From the NCBI GenBank assembly GCA_029817715.1, contig JARUPY010000396.1, forward strand, positions 6,386,001-6,450,000: a stretch of 64,000 bases of DNA. The letters are read 5' to 3'. Under the pieces are notes generated by a model. The model searched no databases. It had not been told where the DNA came from and saw nothing but the letters and a program-made list of their open reading frames with translations. Shown piece after piece: positions 36,591-49,155 of the stretch. Origin of the DNA: Melastoma dodecandrum (lineage: Eukaryota > Streptophyta > Magnoliopsida > Myrtales > Melastomataceae). Position 1 is the stretch's first letter. Each line of letters begins with the position of its first letter. The position numbers were made by a program, and so were the translations under genes.

Positions 36591-37828
36591 GAAACAACCA
36601 TCATTGTCCAGAGGCCTTTTAGCTCTTTGCGTACAAGCTTTGATAAGGGAGAGTGGGCAGATGGGGGTGGTGGGGGTGCTAAAAGGGAAATGAAAAAAGG
36701 CAAAAAAGAAAAATATTTGTCATTGGATGAGAAAATAACATGGAGGGTTCATTCTCCTTTCACTTTCCTAATCATTTGGTTGCCCACTCCACTAGAAAAC
36801 CCAAATTCCAAAAGCAACAACAGGGTAAATCAAAATCAATCGTCTTCCATTTAGTTTAGATCCTTTCATCTCTATCTGGTTCTGGAAATGAATTCTTTTT
36901 CCCCTCTTTTTCTCGATGCTTTTGCTTCCTCCTCAGTCCACTGGCATCCGAAGATCTTCGTTTTATGGGCTTTTTAGTTGGGCCGAAACGGGCTTCATTG
37001 CATGGGACTCAACACTAGATAGGGCGTGTTTCTAGACTTAGCTTTACTATTCAAATTCATATACGTTAAATTTCCTTTAGATTGATATACAAGGTCTGGT
37101 AAATCAGATTCTTATGCGGTGATAAGCTTCTTCACAGATAGTGTATCAAATAATTATTTACGATATAACTGATCTGTTATTGCATATGCAAATTTTGCCT
37201 CTTCATTGAGGGAGAATCAGGGGGGCTTCCTTCATCAGTGGAAAGGGTGGCTTTTCTCATAGCCAAGTTAACTTAACAATGGTTATTATTTGTTCTGAAG
37301 TTTGATGACTTGCTTCAAGAAGAACGGCAGCTTTGCTCTGAATGCAACTTCTTGTTGGTAGGTGACTGTAAATGAAGAAAAAACGAAGGCTGTGTAGATT
37401 TTCAAATAGTTTGGTCATCCTCGCCTGACTGTTTGAAGTACAAATATGACTTCAGCCTACCTAAGCTCATTGAATCTCCGACCAAGGTTTGCTGGTCAAT
37501 TTGCCTATGCTTACTGATCCAGTGAAGACAAAAGGCCCCCTCTGTCGTTAAAGAGGCATGGTGTTGCATCTATACCAGTTCATTTCTTGAGCATTTGTTA
37601 TTATGTCTAATGTCGTAGGTTGCCTAGCATTTCCTCAAAGACTTCCCTCAGAAAAGTACACAGGTTGAGTAGTATGACTAAAGTAGAAACAGGTGGTATA
37701 CTGGAATAATAAATGTTGCATCTGTCATACAACATTTCTGATCCAAGATATATACTTATCTTCAATAATTGTCTTCGTATCGAGGTATAATTCTCATGCA
37801 TGGACATGCTGAGAAATTTTGGCGAATT
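36591..37828. other. Intergenic DNA
   Basis: No coding similarity is recognised. The upstream exons expected for the S9 peptidase pseudogene were looked for here and not found. Confidence 0.4.
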
Positions 37829-40800
37829 TATTCAGGAGGACCAACAAGTGAAACACGTGAACACGAGCTTCCAGTTTTGGACTAGCAGGGGATGGGCATT
37901 TGTGGATATCAATTATGAAGGAAACACGGGTACGTCCGAAGCAATTTTGGGAATTAACACACTCTTTTTTCATTAGTTGGGTGTGGAAGAGTGAGGTGAT
38001 CTAACTTTAGACATTGTTGGAAACAACCTTTTGTTGTGGCCATTAATTACTGTGGCTCTGCAACTGTTTGTGGTTGAATTTAGCAGTCACCTGATTTTGT
38101 ATAAGTTGGGGGAGGCCAATGTTTTTCTCTTTTTGCTGGATATTTTCCATGCAATTGGTATTAGTTTCTCATTATTTTCTGGAAAATTCTGTTATGCAAA
38201 CTCTTCCTGACAGAGATGCTTCTGTAGGTTATGGCAGAGAATTCAGAGAAAGGCTTTTAGGTCGTTGGGGTTGACGATTGTTGTAGTTGTGCAGAATATT
38301 TGGTATTTTTCTTTCAATCCTGGATCTCTGGAGTAAATTATCTCGAGTGTATGCCTTATGCTATGACTTCTTGTTCATGCGAAAAGCGGGAAAGTTGATG
38401 GGGAACTGTTGACCTAGTTTTGATGATGAACTTAAGCGACATGTTACTGGTAGTCAGTAGTAAAGTTTCACAAGTTATGTGTTCATTCTTAGTGATGAGC
38501 TTGAGCAATGCGTTGCTGAACCACAGCTAGTAACCGCTATATATTACTGCGTTCCAGTACACTATTACTGTGATATTACGCATAGAAGTTGAAAATATGG
38601 AAACATATTTTTAATAATTACGATTTATTCTAAGATTTATTTTAATCTATCTCAGATAATTATTCTGAGTGTCTAGGTTCATTTAACGTAGCCTAATGAT
38701 TTTATCATAAGCACTTAGGCAACAAATAAAATGAGATTACCTTTCCAATTGTTATTTTTGGAAACAAAATATTTCTCTGATCTTCTGCAGCAACGTCTCG
38801 CTGTAATGGGAGAAAATATCAAATTAAATATATTTAATTATCATAATCGATTAGATATGATGTTGGAGATTGGAAATAATCTATTTGATGGAGATGAGTA
38901 AAGGAAGTTACCTTTGTTTCTTTCCTTCTATGGCACAGCAAACGTTGAGCAGACTGTTGCTGAATCCTGGCTGCCAGTTTTGGCAACAAATCTCGAACTG
39001 GACGTCCCTTATGCTTCTTTCTCCGTTATAATCAGACTAAGGACGACATTTTCTATAAGCCTTTGTGCGTCTGTGTGGTCTGTGTGGTCTGTGTGGTCTA
39101 AGTGAGCTTTGTGCGTCGACGGAGAGCGGAAGGTGCTAAGTGTCTCCTGGTTCTTTCTCTTGCAAGATGCGTGTGAGAGTGTCAAGGGACTGAGGTCAGA
39201 TCCTTTGATCGTCTGAGAGGGACTAGGTGTCCTCGGTGCGTTCAACGAGCAGCCGGCGAATCGTCTGAGGGAAGCTAAGTGAATACCTGCTCTGAATTCA
39301 GTAACCGGTTGCTGACCCATCGGCAAGAAGCCGTTCTTGTCGTGTCTTTCGCAGGGAAGTCTCGAGCCTACGGAGTTTGAGCAGTTAGACACGCACTTGC
39401 GGGTGCGCGCCAGAAGTCTTGTGCCTGCAGGGTAGAGCAGGAGTTGGGAACGCCGAGTAGAAAGAGTTCCTCCCGAGCACAGGGGTGCTGTGCAGAAGTC
39501 TTGAACGCCTGATACAGAGGGTTAGTAAAGCAGGTTGCGTGGAAGCCAACGGATCGAAAAATACCACCCTAGGCACTGGGTGTGCAGTGCAGTGATTCAC
39601 GGCTGTGGTAACCGTGCACGTCCGAACTGAGTGTAGGACGGATACCTTCTAAGTGGCTTTGTGGTTTTCTTTGTGATCTTTGTGGTTCTTCTCTGAGTGA
39701 TCTTTGTGGTGATCTATTTGATCAACTTTGTGGTTGTCTCTTAAGCAAGTGCATGCTTATCTTAAGGAGAGACAAGATCTGTGTGGAAATCCTCTGATGA
39801 ACTACTAAGTGCTGAAGCAATCCTTCACTGTGAAACAGAAACGAGCTACTCTCTGAGAAGCTATTCTTCATGGTAAGGAATTATCTGTGAGGATTTATAC
39901 TCTAACATAACGTTGTCTGTGTTCTTTGATAAGTCAGGATTATATTAAGCGACAACGAGCTGTGTGGAATCCATTGAGCTACCAACTGCTGAGGATAAGC
40001 ATCATTCTGCTGGAAACGAGAAGACGTCCACTGTGTGAGGAGCTGACCGTTGCCAGGAGTGATCATCTATTGTACGGGATTCTAAATCTCACTTTGTGAG
40101 AGGAACATACGCCTAGTGCAAGGGCTTTTTGCACCCATTATTTTATATAGTGGAATCACCTTGTTGGTAGAAAGTGGACGTAGGTCAATTAAGGCCGAAC
40201 CACTATAAATCACTGTGTCCATTACGATCGCGCAACACTCGTACGAAAACCTACTCGACAAAATCGTAACAGTTACAGTAAGGTATTTCTCATTCTGAGA
40301 AACGCTCTGCTGTGATACAGTACGCTTCCGCTTACACCAAGAAAGGGCGAAAAAGTGATAAACACTAATTCACCCCCCTCTTAGTGTACATAAACGATCC
40401 AACAGGAACGTCTATGCATCACGGGTGGTTCTGCTGGTGGTTATATAACGTCGGCTCCGCTTGCATTTGGAGACACATTCAAAGTCGGGGGGCTTCTCTA
40501 CGTGGAGTGATTAGATAAATTTAGTTGAAGAATTAACTTGTCTAAACAGATCAAACCAGAAATTGTCGAAGAATCATCATCCCTTAAACTTCTCTGTGCA
40601 TTTTTAGATACAATCATGAGTGTATTCAAAGTACTTTTACTTGATTGATTATTTTCGAAATTGCAAGGGGAAATGCTTTCTGGATCGTTGAAAGTGTGGA
40701 AATATCCCTTTCAAGCATGATGCGGGTTCGAACATGTCAAGGGAAGGAACGCACAAATTTGAATCCAGATATATTGACAACCTTGTCGGTAATGTTCATT

Positions 40801-41545
40801 TGCTACGAACAGGTGATTGTCATAAGCTACTATGTTGAGATTGCGATGAACTACTATTTCGATATCGTCGGTTGTTCCCTCCCCATTGTTCTTACGATAT
40901 GGATCTCTACGCTGTAGGAAATGAACAGTAGTATCACGACGGATCCCCAACTAATTTTGTTGAGAAGTTTTCGTGTCCCATCATTTCGTTCCAGGGCCTC
41001 GACGATAAGGTATGTAATCTATGCATATTATCAATTAAAATTCCTCTGCTTCTGTAAACGGACATGTCAAGGCTATTGCCTGCTGAAGCTTTTGTGACAG
41101 AGAATTGAGTTTTTAAGCGACAGATAACTTTTTCGTGATCTGGAAATCTTAACTCAGGAGACGACCATATTTTGTGTCTAAACTAGTTTACTCTCGAAGC
41201 GATAAGGCAGCCCGACCAAGCCCGTACTATCTACAAAGCATCCAAGGCGAAAGGTCGGCCGGTTGCCTTGCTAGAGTACGAAGGAGAACAACATGGTTTT
41301 CGCAAGGTAGGCTTACGCACCTGTCATATATTTCGTATCGATTCAACTCCGACATCATGCAACAGAGTCCGTGCGATCTGTTTCTTTCGGGCCGAAAACA
41401 TCGTTACTCGCTCTGGAGCAGCAGACAGTGTACTTCGCACGTCTCACGGGCCACTTCGATGTTGCGGACAGCATCACCCCCATCAAAATAGATAACTTCG
41501 ACCTAGCATTTCTCGCGACCCTCTGTCGATATCGCTCGCCATAAA
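37829..41545 (+). pseudogene. S9-family serine peptidase (acylaminoacyl-peptidase-like) pseudogene, C-terminal part
   Basis: Exon-like pieces in order: about 37829-37927 (GGPTSETR, then FWTSRGWAFVDINYEG); 38217-38300 (GYGREFRERLLGRWG, then DDCCSCAEYL in a shifted frame); about 38385-38406 joined to 40405-40510 (SGKVDG-ERLCITGGSAGGY with the catalytic Ser motif, then AFGDTFKVGGLLY); 40938-41010 (TNFVEKFSCPIISFQGLDDK); about 41205-41306 (PDQARTIYKASKAKG, VALLEYEGEQHGFRK with the catalytic His); and about 41385-41500 (AENI, LEQQTVYFARLTG, ITPIKIDNFD). Splice sites are mostly kept. Breaks: at least three frameshifts, missing exon sequence after 40510, no beta-propeller half, and a 1,998-bp solo LTR. 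Family knowledge: such enzymes hydrolyse acylated or short peptides. Confidence 0.85.
38407..40404. mobile_element. Solo LTR (1,998 bp) in the peptidase pseudogene
   Basis: It begins TGTTGACCTAGTTTTGATG and ends CGATCCAACA, with 5-bp target duplications GGAAC at 38402-38406 and 40405-40409. Removing it joins SGKVDG directly to ERLCITGG in frame. There is no coding region inside, and a short tandem repeat (TGTGTGGTC three times) lies at about 39071-39097. The start and the ATTCACCCCCCTCTTAGTG near the end resemble long Copia LTRs of the SIRE/Maximus type; that assignment is from memory of the consensus. Confidence 0.8.
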
Positions 41546-42349
41546 ACACAGGTTCGGGATCCTACGACGAAGAGAATGTATCAGAAAACACATACCTTTG
41601 TTAATGGTTTGTGATTGAGGCCCCACGCCAGCAAACCTCGATCATATAAAAAAGGTGGGTTCATTCTTTGCCATTCAAATTTCAGTCAAAAGGGCTACAG
41701 GAACCGATCACACCGTCTTGCGAAGACCTTAGATTTGCAGCCCCATGGCCCCCAGTTTCTTCCCATTCGATCCCATTACCTGTTAATGTTTGTTGGAGTA
41801 GTTGTCGGCAGGTAAATGGCCGTGCTTTCATAAATGTACACAACTTCTATAGAACTTGCACATGAATCGGCCACGTTGTTGGACATGCCAAGCTGTGGTA
41901 CGTGTTCGCTTATAGTTCATAATTGCCTCCAAATTGGTAGGCAGGTAGGTACCATCAATGATCCATACAGTCCTTTCTAAGTTATCCAGACCTTCCCATA
42001 TTATAATATAAATGTCAAGATCTGGCTTCTTTTTTTCCTTGCCCGACGTCCATCCAAACTTAGGATCCCGACTCAAAAAAAAAAAAGTAAATAAAAAAAC
42101 AAGTTTATCATCATTGCGAAATCAAAATCGACATGTAATGAGTTTGTCGTACATCGTCACATGGTCCCCCTTTTGGACCATTTGTTTCTTAAAGTTGAGC
42201 CCCCCTCACGTTTGAAAACTCTGAACACAGAGACTAATTCAAGGCTTTATCATAACAGCATGATAGGAAAAAAAGAAAACATCGATGTTCAAATGTCGAT
42301 CGATGTCCCGGAGACCGTTTATGTGCACGATCTTGTCGGGGCTAGACAT
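41546..42349. other. Intergenic DNA
   Basis: An open minus-strand frame at 41828-42076 contains IDGTYLP and AWHVQQRG, which hints at a transposase-like remnant, but I could not place it in a family. Otherwise nothing is recognised. Confidence 0.3.
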
Positions 42350-43417
42350 TCACCGGTGATGGTGATGCCGGTACAATGACCCGAAGCCGTTGGCGAGTGC
42401 GTGGACGGCCGGGTTGAAAGCCAACCGGCCGAGTATTCCTTGCTTGTATGGCAGGAAGGTCTTCTTCTTCAGATCATCCGATACTGCCTTGTTCACCGTG
42501 TAGTGCAGCTCGTGCGCCGAAACAGGCCCTCTCCTCCTGGATACTGAACCGCTGCCACCGCTGTCTGACCTGAAGCTCGAGTGCCTGGCCTCCTCCTGTC
42601 TCCGGAATATCCCGGAGTACTTACGGAACGGGTGGTTCTTGTCGGTTGCACTCCCCTCCGACGCGCTACGGAATAGTAACAGGTCCTTGAAGCTCCATTT
42701 CTTCGAGGATGTGGAAGAAACAGAATTCTTCGATGACGACAATGAAGATTTCTGCTCCTCGAGGATGGACGAGAGCTGTCTGCGGTCCTCTTCTTCCCAC
42801 GGGTAGGCTGACACTCTTAGGGGAGAATGAGATCTCGCTGTCCTCCGGCCGGAGTTCGAGCTCTGCAGCCTCTCCCTCCCTCTCTCTCTTTCGGTATCTC
42901 TTTCGGTCCCTGCTTGCGTCTGCCTCCTCGTGTTCTCGATCGCAGCCTCAAAAGGATCGACCCCAGCACCGCTCTGCCTCCTCCTATGTTTCGGCGACTT
43001 TGGAGACAAGACCTGCGACTTTGGAGTCCTCGGCGATCTCGGAGACTGCAAGCGAGGCGGCAGCTTCAAAGGCCTGATCACACCTCCATCAAACAGCTCC
43101 TCGGCAGACAGAGACTTCTTCTCCAGCTCGGCGCTAAAATCGAACGCGAACTCATCCCCGCTCTTCCCAAACTTTGGAGTCCCCGGCTTCTCCTCCCACT
43201 CAAAGGGTACCGACGAGGAAGTCCCCTCAGCCATCGAAGCAGAAAACTCACTGAATTCCCGGTAGAACTCCGAGACGCGGGTGGGGCTGGTGGGAGCGCT
43301 GAAGTAGTAGTCCCCAAATCGCCTCGGGGTGGAGGGGAGGGAAGCGTAGGTCGACAAGCGACCGCTGTTGTTGAAGTCGAAGTCCATCGAGGAAGGGGAG
43401 GGTATTACGACCTCCAT
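42350..43417 (-). CDS. DUF1645 family protein (355 aa)
   Basis: An intronless gene with ATG at 43417. Landmarks: an N-terminal Ser/Pro-rich part with SLPSTPRRFGDYYFSAPTSP; the conserved VPFEWEEKPGTPKF (about 70-83); LPPRLQSPRSPRTPKS; a Glu/Arg-rich stretch at about 170-190; then SKKWSFKDLLLFRSASEG (about 245-262) followed by RKYSGIF, which is the hallmark of DUF1645. The C-terminus ends in a His-rich tail. Family knowledge: DUF1645 genes in rice and other plants affect stress tolerance and growth; the molecular activity is unknown. The frame is intact and the gene stands alone. Confidence 0.9.
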   Translation of the reverse strand: MEVVIPSPSSMDFDFNNSGRLSTYASLPSTPRRFGDYYFSAPTSPTRVSEFYREFSEFSASMAEGTSSSVPFEWEEKPGTPKFGKSGDEFAFDFSAELEKKSLSAEELFDGGVIRPLKLPPRLQSPRSPRTPKSQVLSPKSPKHRRRQSGAGVDPFEAAIENTRRQTQAGTERDTERERGRERLQSSNSGRRTARSHSPLRVSAYPWEEEDRRQLSSILEEQKSSLSSSKNSVSSTSSKKWSFKDLLLFRSASEGSATDKNHPFRKYSGIFRRQEEARHSSFRSDSGGSGSVSRRRGPVSAHELHYTVNKAVSDDLKKKTFLPYKQGILGRLAFNPAVHALANGFGSLYRHHHHR

Positions 43418-45690
43418 GACGGGGAAGCTCCGTAAAGCTCTTGCAAGTCTTTAGAGGAGAAATGTAGCCTTTTAGAGGAAGGGTTGTTATAAAAAGGGAG
43501 ATGGGAGAAGACAAAAAGAGGAGGAAGACAACGTGCGAGAGACTACAAGAAAGCAGAGGGAACGAAAGAACGTAGAAACAGGGGGGGAGATAGGAATGAA
43601 TGTAAGAGAGTAAATGTTTGAAGTCAAAGTATTGGATGAGCCGCCTTTTATTACTTCCATTTCTTTATTTTTATTTTCTTTATGTAATAATGTTGTCCCA
43701 TTGCATCATCATTGACTGTTCCGAAATAAACAATTAAATAAATAAACCCTTCCCTTTTTTTTCTTTTTGCTATTAGTGATGATGGGTGAGATTAACGAAT
43801 AGGGTTTGGTAACCTAACCGGGGGGTTGCGATTGGCGTGGACAACTTTGATGGGATTACTTTAGGTGATGATCACAAATGTATACACGAGTCGGAATGAG
43901 ATCGATCAACTAGAAGAATGGAACACAAGTGTATCTTCAGCTTCGATGCCGAGCTTGTTTTCCACCCTTGATCGTAATCACAGCCAAGTTGGTTGCGAAT
44001 CTCGGCGTGACAATCGACCGATGTATTCTTCTTCGTCCGGTCAGATTTTTCTAATCACTTCTAGAAGTGAAGGAAGGGGACTTCGTTGTTTTCCCACCTC
44101 ATCATCATGTACTTTTCTCGACACGACGGCCGCTGCCCGACGACAACACATAAAACGTGTTTCACTCAATAATCGGAATTTTAATAATAGTAAACAAGCC
44201 GAACGGTCCGTCCTCCTTTCCACGTTTGCGGCCTTGCATGTATGTGGTTGCGGCATCTTCCTTATTTTTTACATCCACCCTGAGTAACCAAAATACTAAA
44301 CGTGATGGAATGAATGATTGTTTGGCGGATAATGTTGTATTGCTAAGGCGGGGGTTGGTTGTCTTAATGAGAATGTGTCCCCCCCTTTTTTTTTTATTTT
44401 AATGAAGCGCATGAGGAGAGGGTTGTCGTGTAAGACCCCTGAATTGGATGGATACAGTCCTTCGTTTTGGAATTTTAACAAGGTTTTAAAAGAATAAACA
44501 AAGGACATCTAGAAACCTACGACCCTCGAATTTTATTTTCGGTGGGGGTGATTTCATCTGGTTTGACCCAGTTTTAAGGGTTTTTTTATTGTTCTATGTC
44601 ATCATCCTTTAGACCGAGTTGTGGGCTTGAGGATCGTAATTATTGAGGTCCAGTCAGTCAGTGGATGGTGGGCTGGGCTGCCGAGTCAGGCCCGGGTAGA
44701 TTATTGTTATTGTCTATGGTGAGGTGTGGAGAGGTGGCTTGTCCGAAAAGGGAAAGTCGTGGCACAGTTTTGCATTTGCCAGGCATACTGGACTGGACTG
44801 GACTGGAATGGACCCACGAATACTCAAAAACTCTGTTTCTTTTTAAGACACGCCTGAAAACTACGAGGGAGGAACCGACCAATGAACAAGACAAGGAATG
44901 ATTTCTTACTCATAAACAACACAGAACAACAAGAGCAGAGAGACCTGCCCTCTTGCCATTGGTATAGACAGGAGAGGGGAGACACCCCTCACTCACCTGC
45001 CAGCTGAAACTTACACACACCCCTTCAGCAGGGGCAACACAAACATTAAAAACGTAATGCCCTCATGTAGAGTAGAATTGAAGACAGCTTTTACTTCCTT
45101 CCCTTTCCTCTTCTCGTCTCAGGTCCACCCACCCACTTTTCCACTGGCAACAAGTGTGTGTGAGGACCATGCTATGGGGTTCATGGACCGTGGTCTGCTT
45201 TTGTTTGGTTTCTTTGTGTCACTTTTGGAGTGTTTTCTAGCTGCTGTTTACGAGAGAAACCACTCGACTCGGGTTTATGAGACTTCTGGGATGTTGTCTA
45301 CTGCGTGCTAACTGCTACTGTACTTTTTTGAGATGAAGCTGCAGCACAGCTCGGGCGAAATCTTATCATGACTTTGCACGGGTGAGATTTGCGCATAGGA
45401 CTGAAATCATTCACACAGAATCATAACAAGATTTCTGTGTCAGGGATCATTGGTGCGGAGTTGACTTGGCAGATATTTCTTAGTTGACGAGCTTGATTCA
45501 GTCCAATAGATTGCAGTTTCTGCCGAGAACCCAAGCACTACCTGCAGATGATGCTCCCTTTTTGTTACATGCCTATATCGGGATGAAGTAAGAATAGATC
45601 GATGGCAACTAGGAGGGCATTTATGACGGCAACATCGAAATAGCTTTCTGATCCATAACTGCAAGCTTTTCCCCGGTACCTACTGATGAG
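43418..45690. other. Intergenic DNA
   Basis: It contains the promoter of the DUF1645 gene (no clear minus-strand TATA). Downstream exons (DUF547 domain) of the truncated gene at 45824 were looked for on the minus strand and not found. Confidence 0.4.
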
Positions 45691-45823
45691 TGTTAATCTA
45701 TGCATCATCAATCCAGAAGCTGATGATTATGTGCCTTCCACTAACTTGGTCGCAGAGTGCAAATCACTGGCAGAACCTTCCCTACTTTCCAAATTCTTTC
45801 TTGTAAGTTTGCTCAGCAATCAC

Positions 45824-46844
45824 CTTGAAACGTCCTCGGATGGCTTGTTCGGGCACTCGTGTGGCGACAGTTCATCAAAGGGAACTATCCGGTTTCTCAC
45901 TCTCTGCTTCTGTCGGTCCGTGTCAGTAGATTCTTTCTGGCCATTTCAAAGACAACATTACAACATGGAACCCATTGTCGAAAGGGTTCATACCTGCACT
46001 TGGGGAGAATTCAGCTGCTTCTCTGCTAATGCCTTCGGAGCCGGTTTACAAGCAGCCCCTTCTTTAGCGATGGTCTTTACTGGACTTTCACTCTCTCCCT
46101 GACATGAAGTCTCTATCCAAAAGCAAAAACATATAATGAGATTTCCAATTTCCTGTTCAGCTTTTGCAGCAAGAACAAAGGCTGCTAGGTTTAACATCAG
46201 CGTACCGGGAACACATGATAATTGTATCTGCTGAGGACGCAGCGGGGATTCGAGCTTCTTGCCTGCTAAAATTTTGCCTGGACTAAGTCTCTGCAGACCC
46301 GGCGAGTCCGGGATCTTCCTCTCCAATGAGGAAACGTTAACGGTTTCACGGTGGAACCCCTGCATAAAACCCACTAACTGCTCCTCGAGTCTCACCACTT
46401 CTTCTTCGAGCACGGCGACCTCTGCCAGAAGTTCCACCGTCTGTATAATCGCAAACCATCCATGGATCGGCACTTCACTTGATAGACCGAATAGGAAAAA
46501 AAAAATGGGGAGTTTGTAATACTTACCGGGCGAGGGAGATAAGGAGGGATACGAGGAAGGGCCCCTAGCGGCCTCGCGAAGGCTCTCTCCAATGCCCGAC
46601 GAATGTTCTCCTCCTGCCTCAACTTCTTCCTCAACATATCCACCTGAAAAAAGAATACAGAGGGTTTCTCGTGATTTCCCCGAAAGTTGTTTAACAGAAT
46701 ATGGGATTGCGAGTATAATCTCACATCTTGCTGGAGAGACAATTTCCGTTCCCTGCTAGACTTTCGCCGACCCACGGAGGATGCCTTCACACTTTCAGCC
46801 TGTTTCATCCCCATCATCGTCATCTTCCCCTTCTCCGCCTTCAT
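45824..46844 (-). pseudogene. Truncated MIP1-zipper/DUF547-type gene, N-terminal exons only
   Basis: Minus-strand exons: about 46725-46844 (start uncertain; MKAEKGKM then [12 protein letters not shown]), 46527-46643 ([22 protein letters not shown]), 46206-46440 ([24 protein letters not shown]), 45994-46112, 45824-45936 (IVPFDELSP and PNKPSEDVS). Splice sites and phases agree. The two Leu/Glu-rich helices match the leucine zipper of ternary complex factor MIP1-like plant proteins, and PNK-x-SE(D/E) is the usual linker before DUF547. No DUF547 exons follow toward 45000. Either the 3' half was deleted or this is an expressed short form. The function of intact members is unknown; the zipper likely mediates dimerisation. 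Confidence 0.75.
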
Positions 46845-49155
46845 CAGACAGGAAAGCAGAGTCACATCAAATCACTATCCATGGACGCTCAGAGTTCATC
46901 ATTGAAGCTTCACAGATCTCATTCGCTGCTCCTCGATCGCTCACCTGATCCTTCCTGCAGGGGGACGCTCTCATCGTCATCCTTTCCCTCGTACTATTCA
47001 TATTCATTCCCATCCCTACTCGCCGTTGTCACTCTTGCTGAAACAAATATAACACCATGAACAAGATGTTATATAACACTTTCATCGTCATTCCCATGAA
47101 AAAAAAACCCAGATGGAACAGTAGCGACTCACATCAGGCATATAACGAGAAAGACGAACCAGTGGGTCTAGTCTAAGGGTGCCCCAGGGCACACGTTCGG
47201 ACAGCTAACATCAAGTTGTTGCGGAATGAAAGAAAAGACGATGGATTTGGTCTTCTTATCTCCTTATTCTTCTGTTTCCTAAAACTTATTCAACTTTGAA
47301 TATCATTTAATTAGCATACCAAAAGAATAATTAACAGTAGCAATTAGAACGTGCACGTACCCGTTCGTCCTTTTTCTTGTGCCACATAATTCAATACTTC
47401 CCTTTTCAACCTTTGGCTTTGTATAAACCCCCCCCCCCCCCCCCCCCCCCCCCACACACACACATAAATAGATTGTAGCTATTTCAGCTTATGTAATTAG
47501 TAAACCACGATAAAATAGGTATTTTAGTAATAAAAATGTAGAAAAAAGGGGGGATCGGGTTGACCAAAGGGGGGTTTGGCATCGGAATATTGGGACAGAG
47601 TATGTGTGTGCGTGTGCGTGCCTGACACTGTCCCCCTTGACACTTGGTCGGTTGTTATTTGATGTGAGAAGAGGAGGTGCTCTTAATTTTATCTCACGAT
47701 TTCGTTAAACACGATCACATGGTTGCCAACTCCACATTTTGGGTCACATGACAACATATTCAAAAATAACAGGGAGGTGCCGCGTTATATAATCACTACG
47801 CTCATTCGTCATGTTTATTACTTTCTCCAAAGTGATTGTGTTTGTATTGCTAGCAGAAAAGAAGAAAGAAAATGAGAGGGGCAAAGAGTGCCGACAAGCC
47901 ACATGATTTTAATAGTCGCATGTGGACATGATGATTATCTTTTTTGAGAATAAGGTTATTCAAGGGCCTTTAAGACAATCCCGATGAGGTCCTTATTAGG
48001 GACTAAAAGACATGGAGGGTGGATAAAACAAGCAGAGTGTTAATTTTTTACCAGCAACACCGATCGATCGATCGATCAATCAAATCCCTCTCCCCAACAA
48101 TCGTTGGTTGAGGAGTCACGGTCAAAATAAAGCTTTTTGATACAAAAAAGCTGAATCCCCTCCCCTCCAAATTTTCACCCAACAACCCTATTCTCTTGGA
48201 ATGATTGAATCGCCTTTCCTGAGTTTATCTCTGCTCTTTGTTGTTTCCGAGTCTTACTAACATTACAGGATTTAACATCGACCAATCATTTCGAATTAAA
48301 TGACACACTCCGTAATCTCCCATTTTCCTTACTGACATGAACATGCATGCATTAAAGACCCTTTTGGTGGGAGTGGGGATAAGGAGATGGGTGACATCAT
48401 ATCATTCCTGTGGTGAGGCCCAAACCCCTTTCTTTTTCCACCCTATGTTTTGAGAGGTCTAGGATTGGTAAGAAAAATAAACAAGGAGAGGACGGTGATG
48501 ATGTTAGTGTGTGAGTGGAGTGGTGGAGTAGGAGGGGGGGGGGGGGTGATGGGTGATGATTGAATGGTGAATGATGGCAGTAAGAGATGGGTGAAATTTT
48601 AGGTATCGGCCCCCACCACCACCCACCACTAAAAGTTATGGGAGGTGTGGAGGCATCGGATGGCAACCCTTCAATTTTCACACAAACATTTTTTTGTCAA
48701 CCCATGAACCGTAACAATAAGATTGATGGGCATTCCACATTCATGTCCAATCGTTTTCTCTACTTTTTTGTTTTCTGTTGAGGGGGTTGTAAAGAGTAAG
48801 AGAAGTTCAACAACATAAAGATGCGAAAACCCCTTGGTGTCAGGTCCATCTTGACGAACACGAAATCCGATCGTCATCCGTAGGAGTGGATCTGTATCTC
48901 TCTCGGTATCATGGAAAGTATCGTGATGAGAATTCCTCTTTCTTTCATACACCATGCGTTCCCCTTGTGGGAAAACCCCCTTCGAATATCCGAGCCAAAG
49001 CATTTGCTATCCGAGCCAAAGCATTTGCCATGCTAATTTGGCCTTTTACAAGAGGTGGTGATCTCGGAGGAGAAACCCCACCGCCACAATGAGCATTCCG
49101 GAATATGACTTCTTTATCAGAAGTAAGCACATAGAGGGGGGAGGGTGTTGCTTTT
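46845..49155. other. Intergenic DNA with simple-sequence tracts
   Basis: No gene is recognised. It contains a 26-C tract (47428-47453) followed by (AC)n, a GATC/ATCG repeat near 48062-48078 and a 13-G tract at 48534-48546. Confidence 0.4.
47428..47453. repeat. Homopolymer of 26 C followed by (AC)n
   Basis: Twenty-six consecutive C, then ACACACACACA. The tract length is unlikely to be exact in any assembly. Confidence 0.9.

Noticed and set aside
41828..42076. Possible transposase remnant (IDGTYLP)
   Set aside because: Only a short resemblance to DDE-type motifs; too little to name.
42709..43435. Plus-strand frames of 111-202 codons
   Set aside because: Shadows of the DUF1645 gene in Ser/Arg-rich coding sequence.
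48062..48080. GATC/ATCG repeats considered as a regulatory array
   Set aside because: Short simple repeat, nothing else supporting a function.
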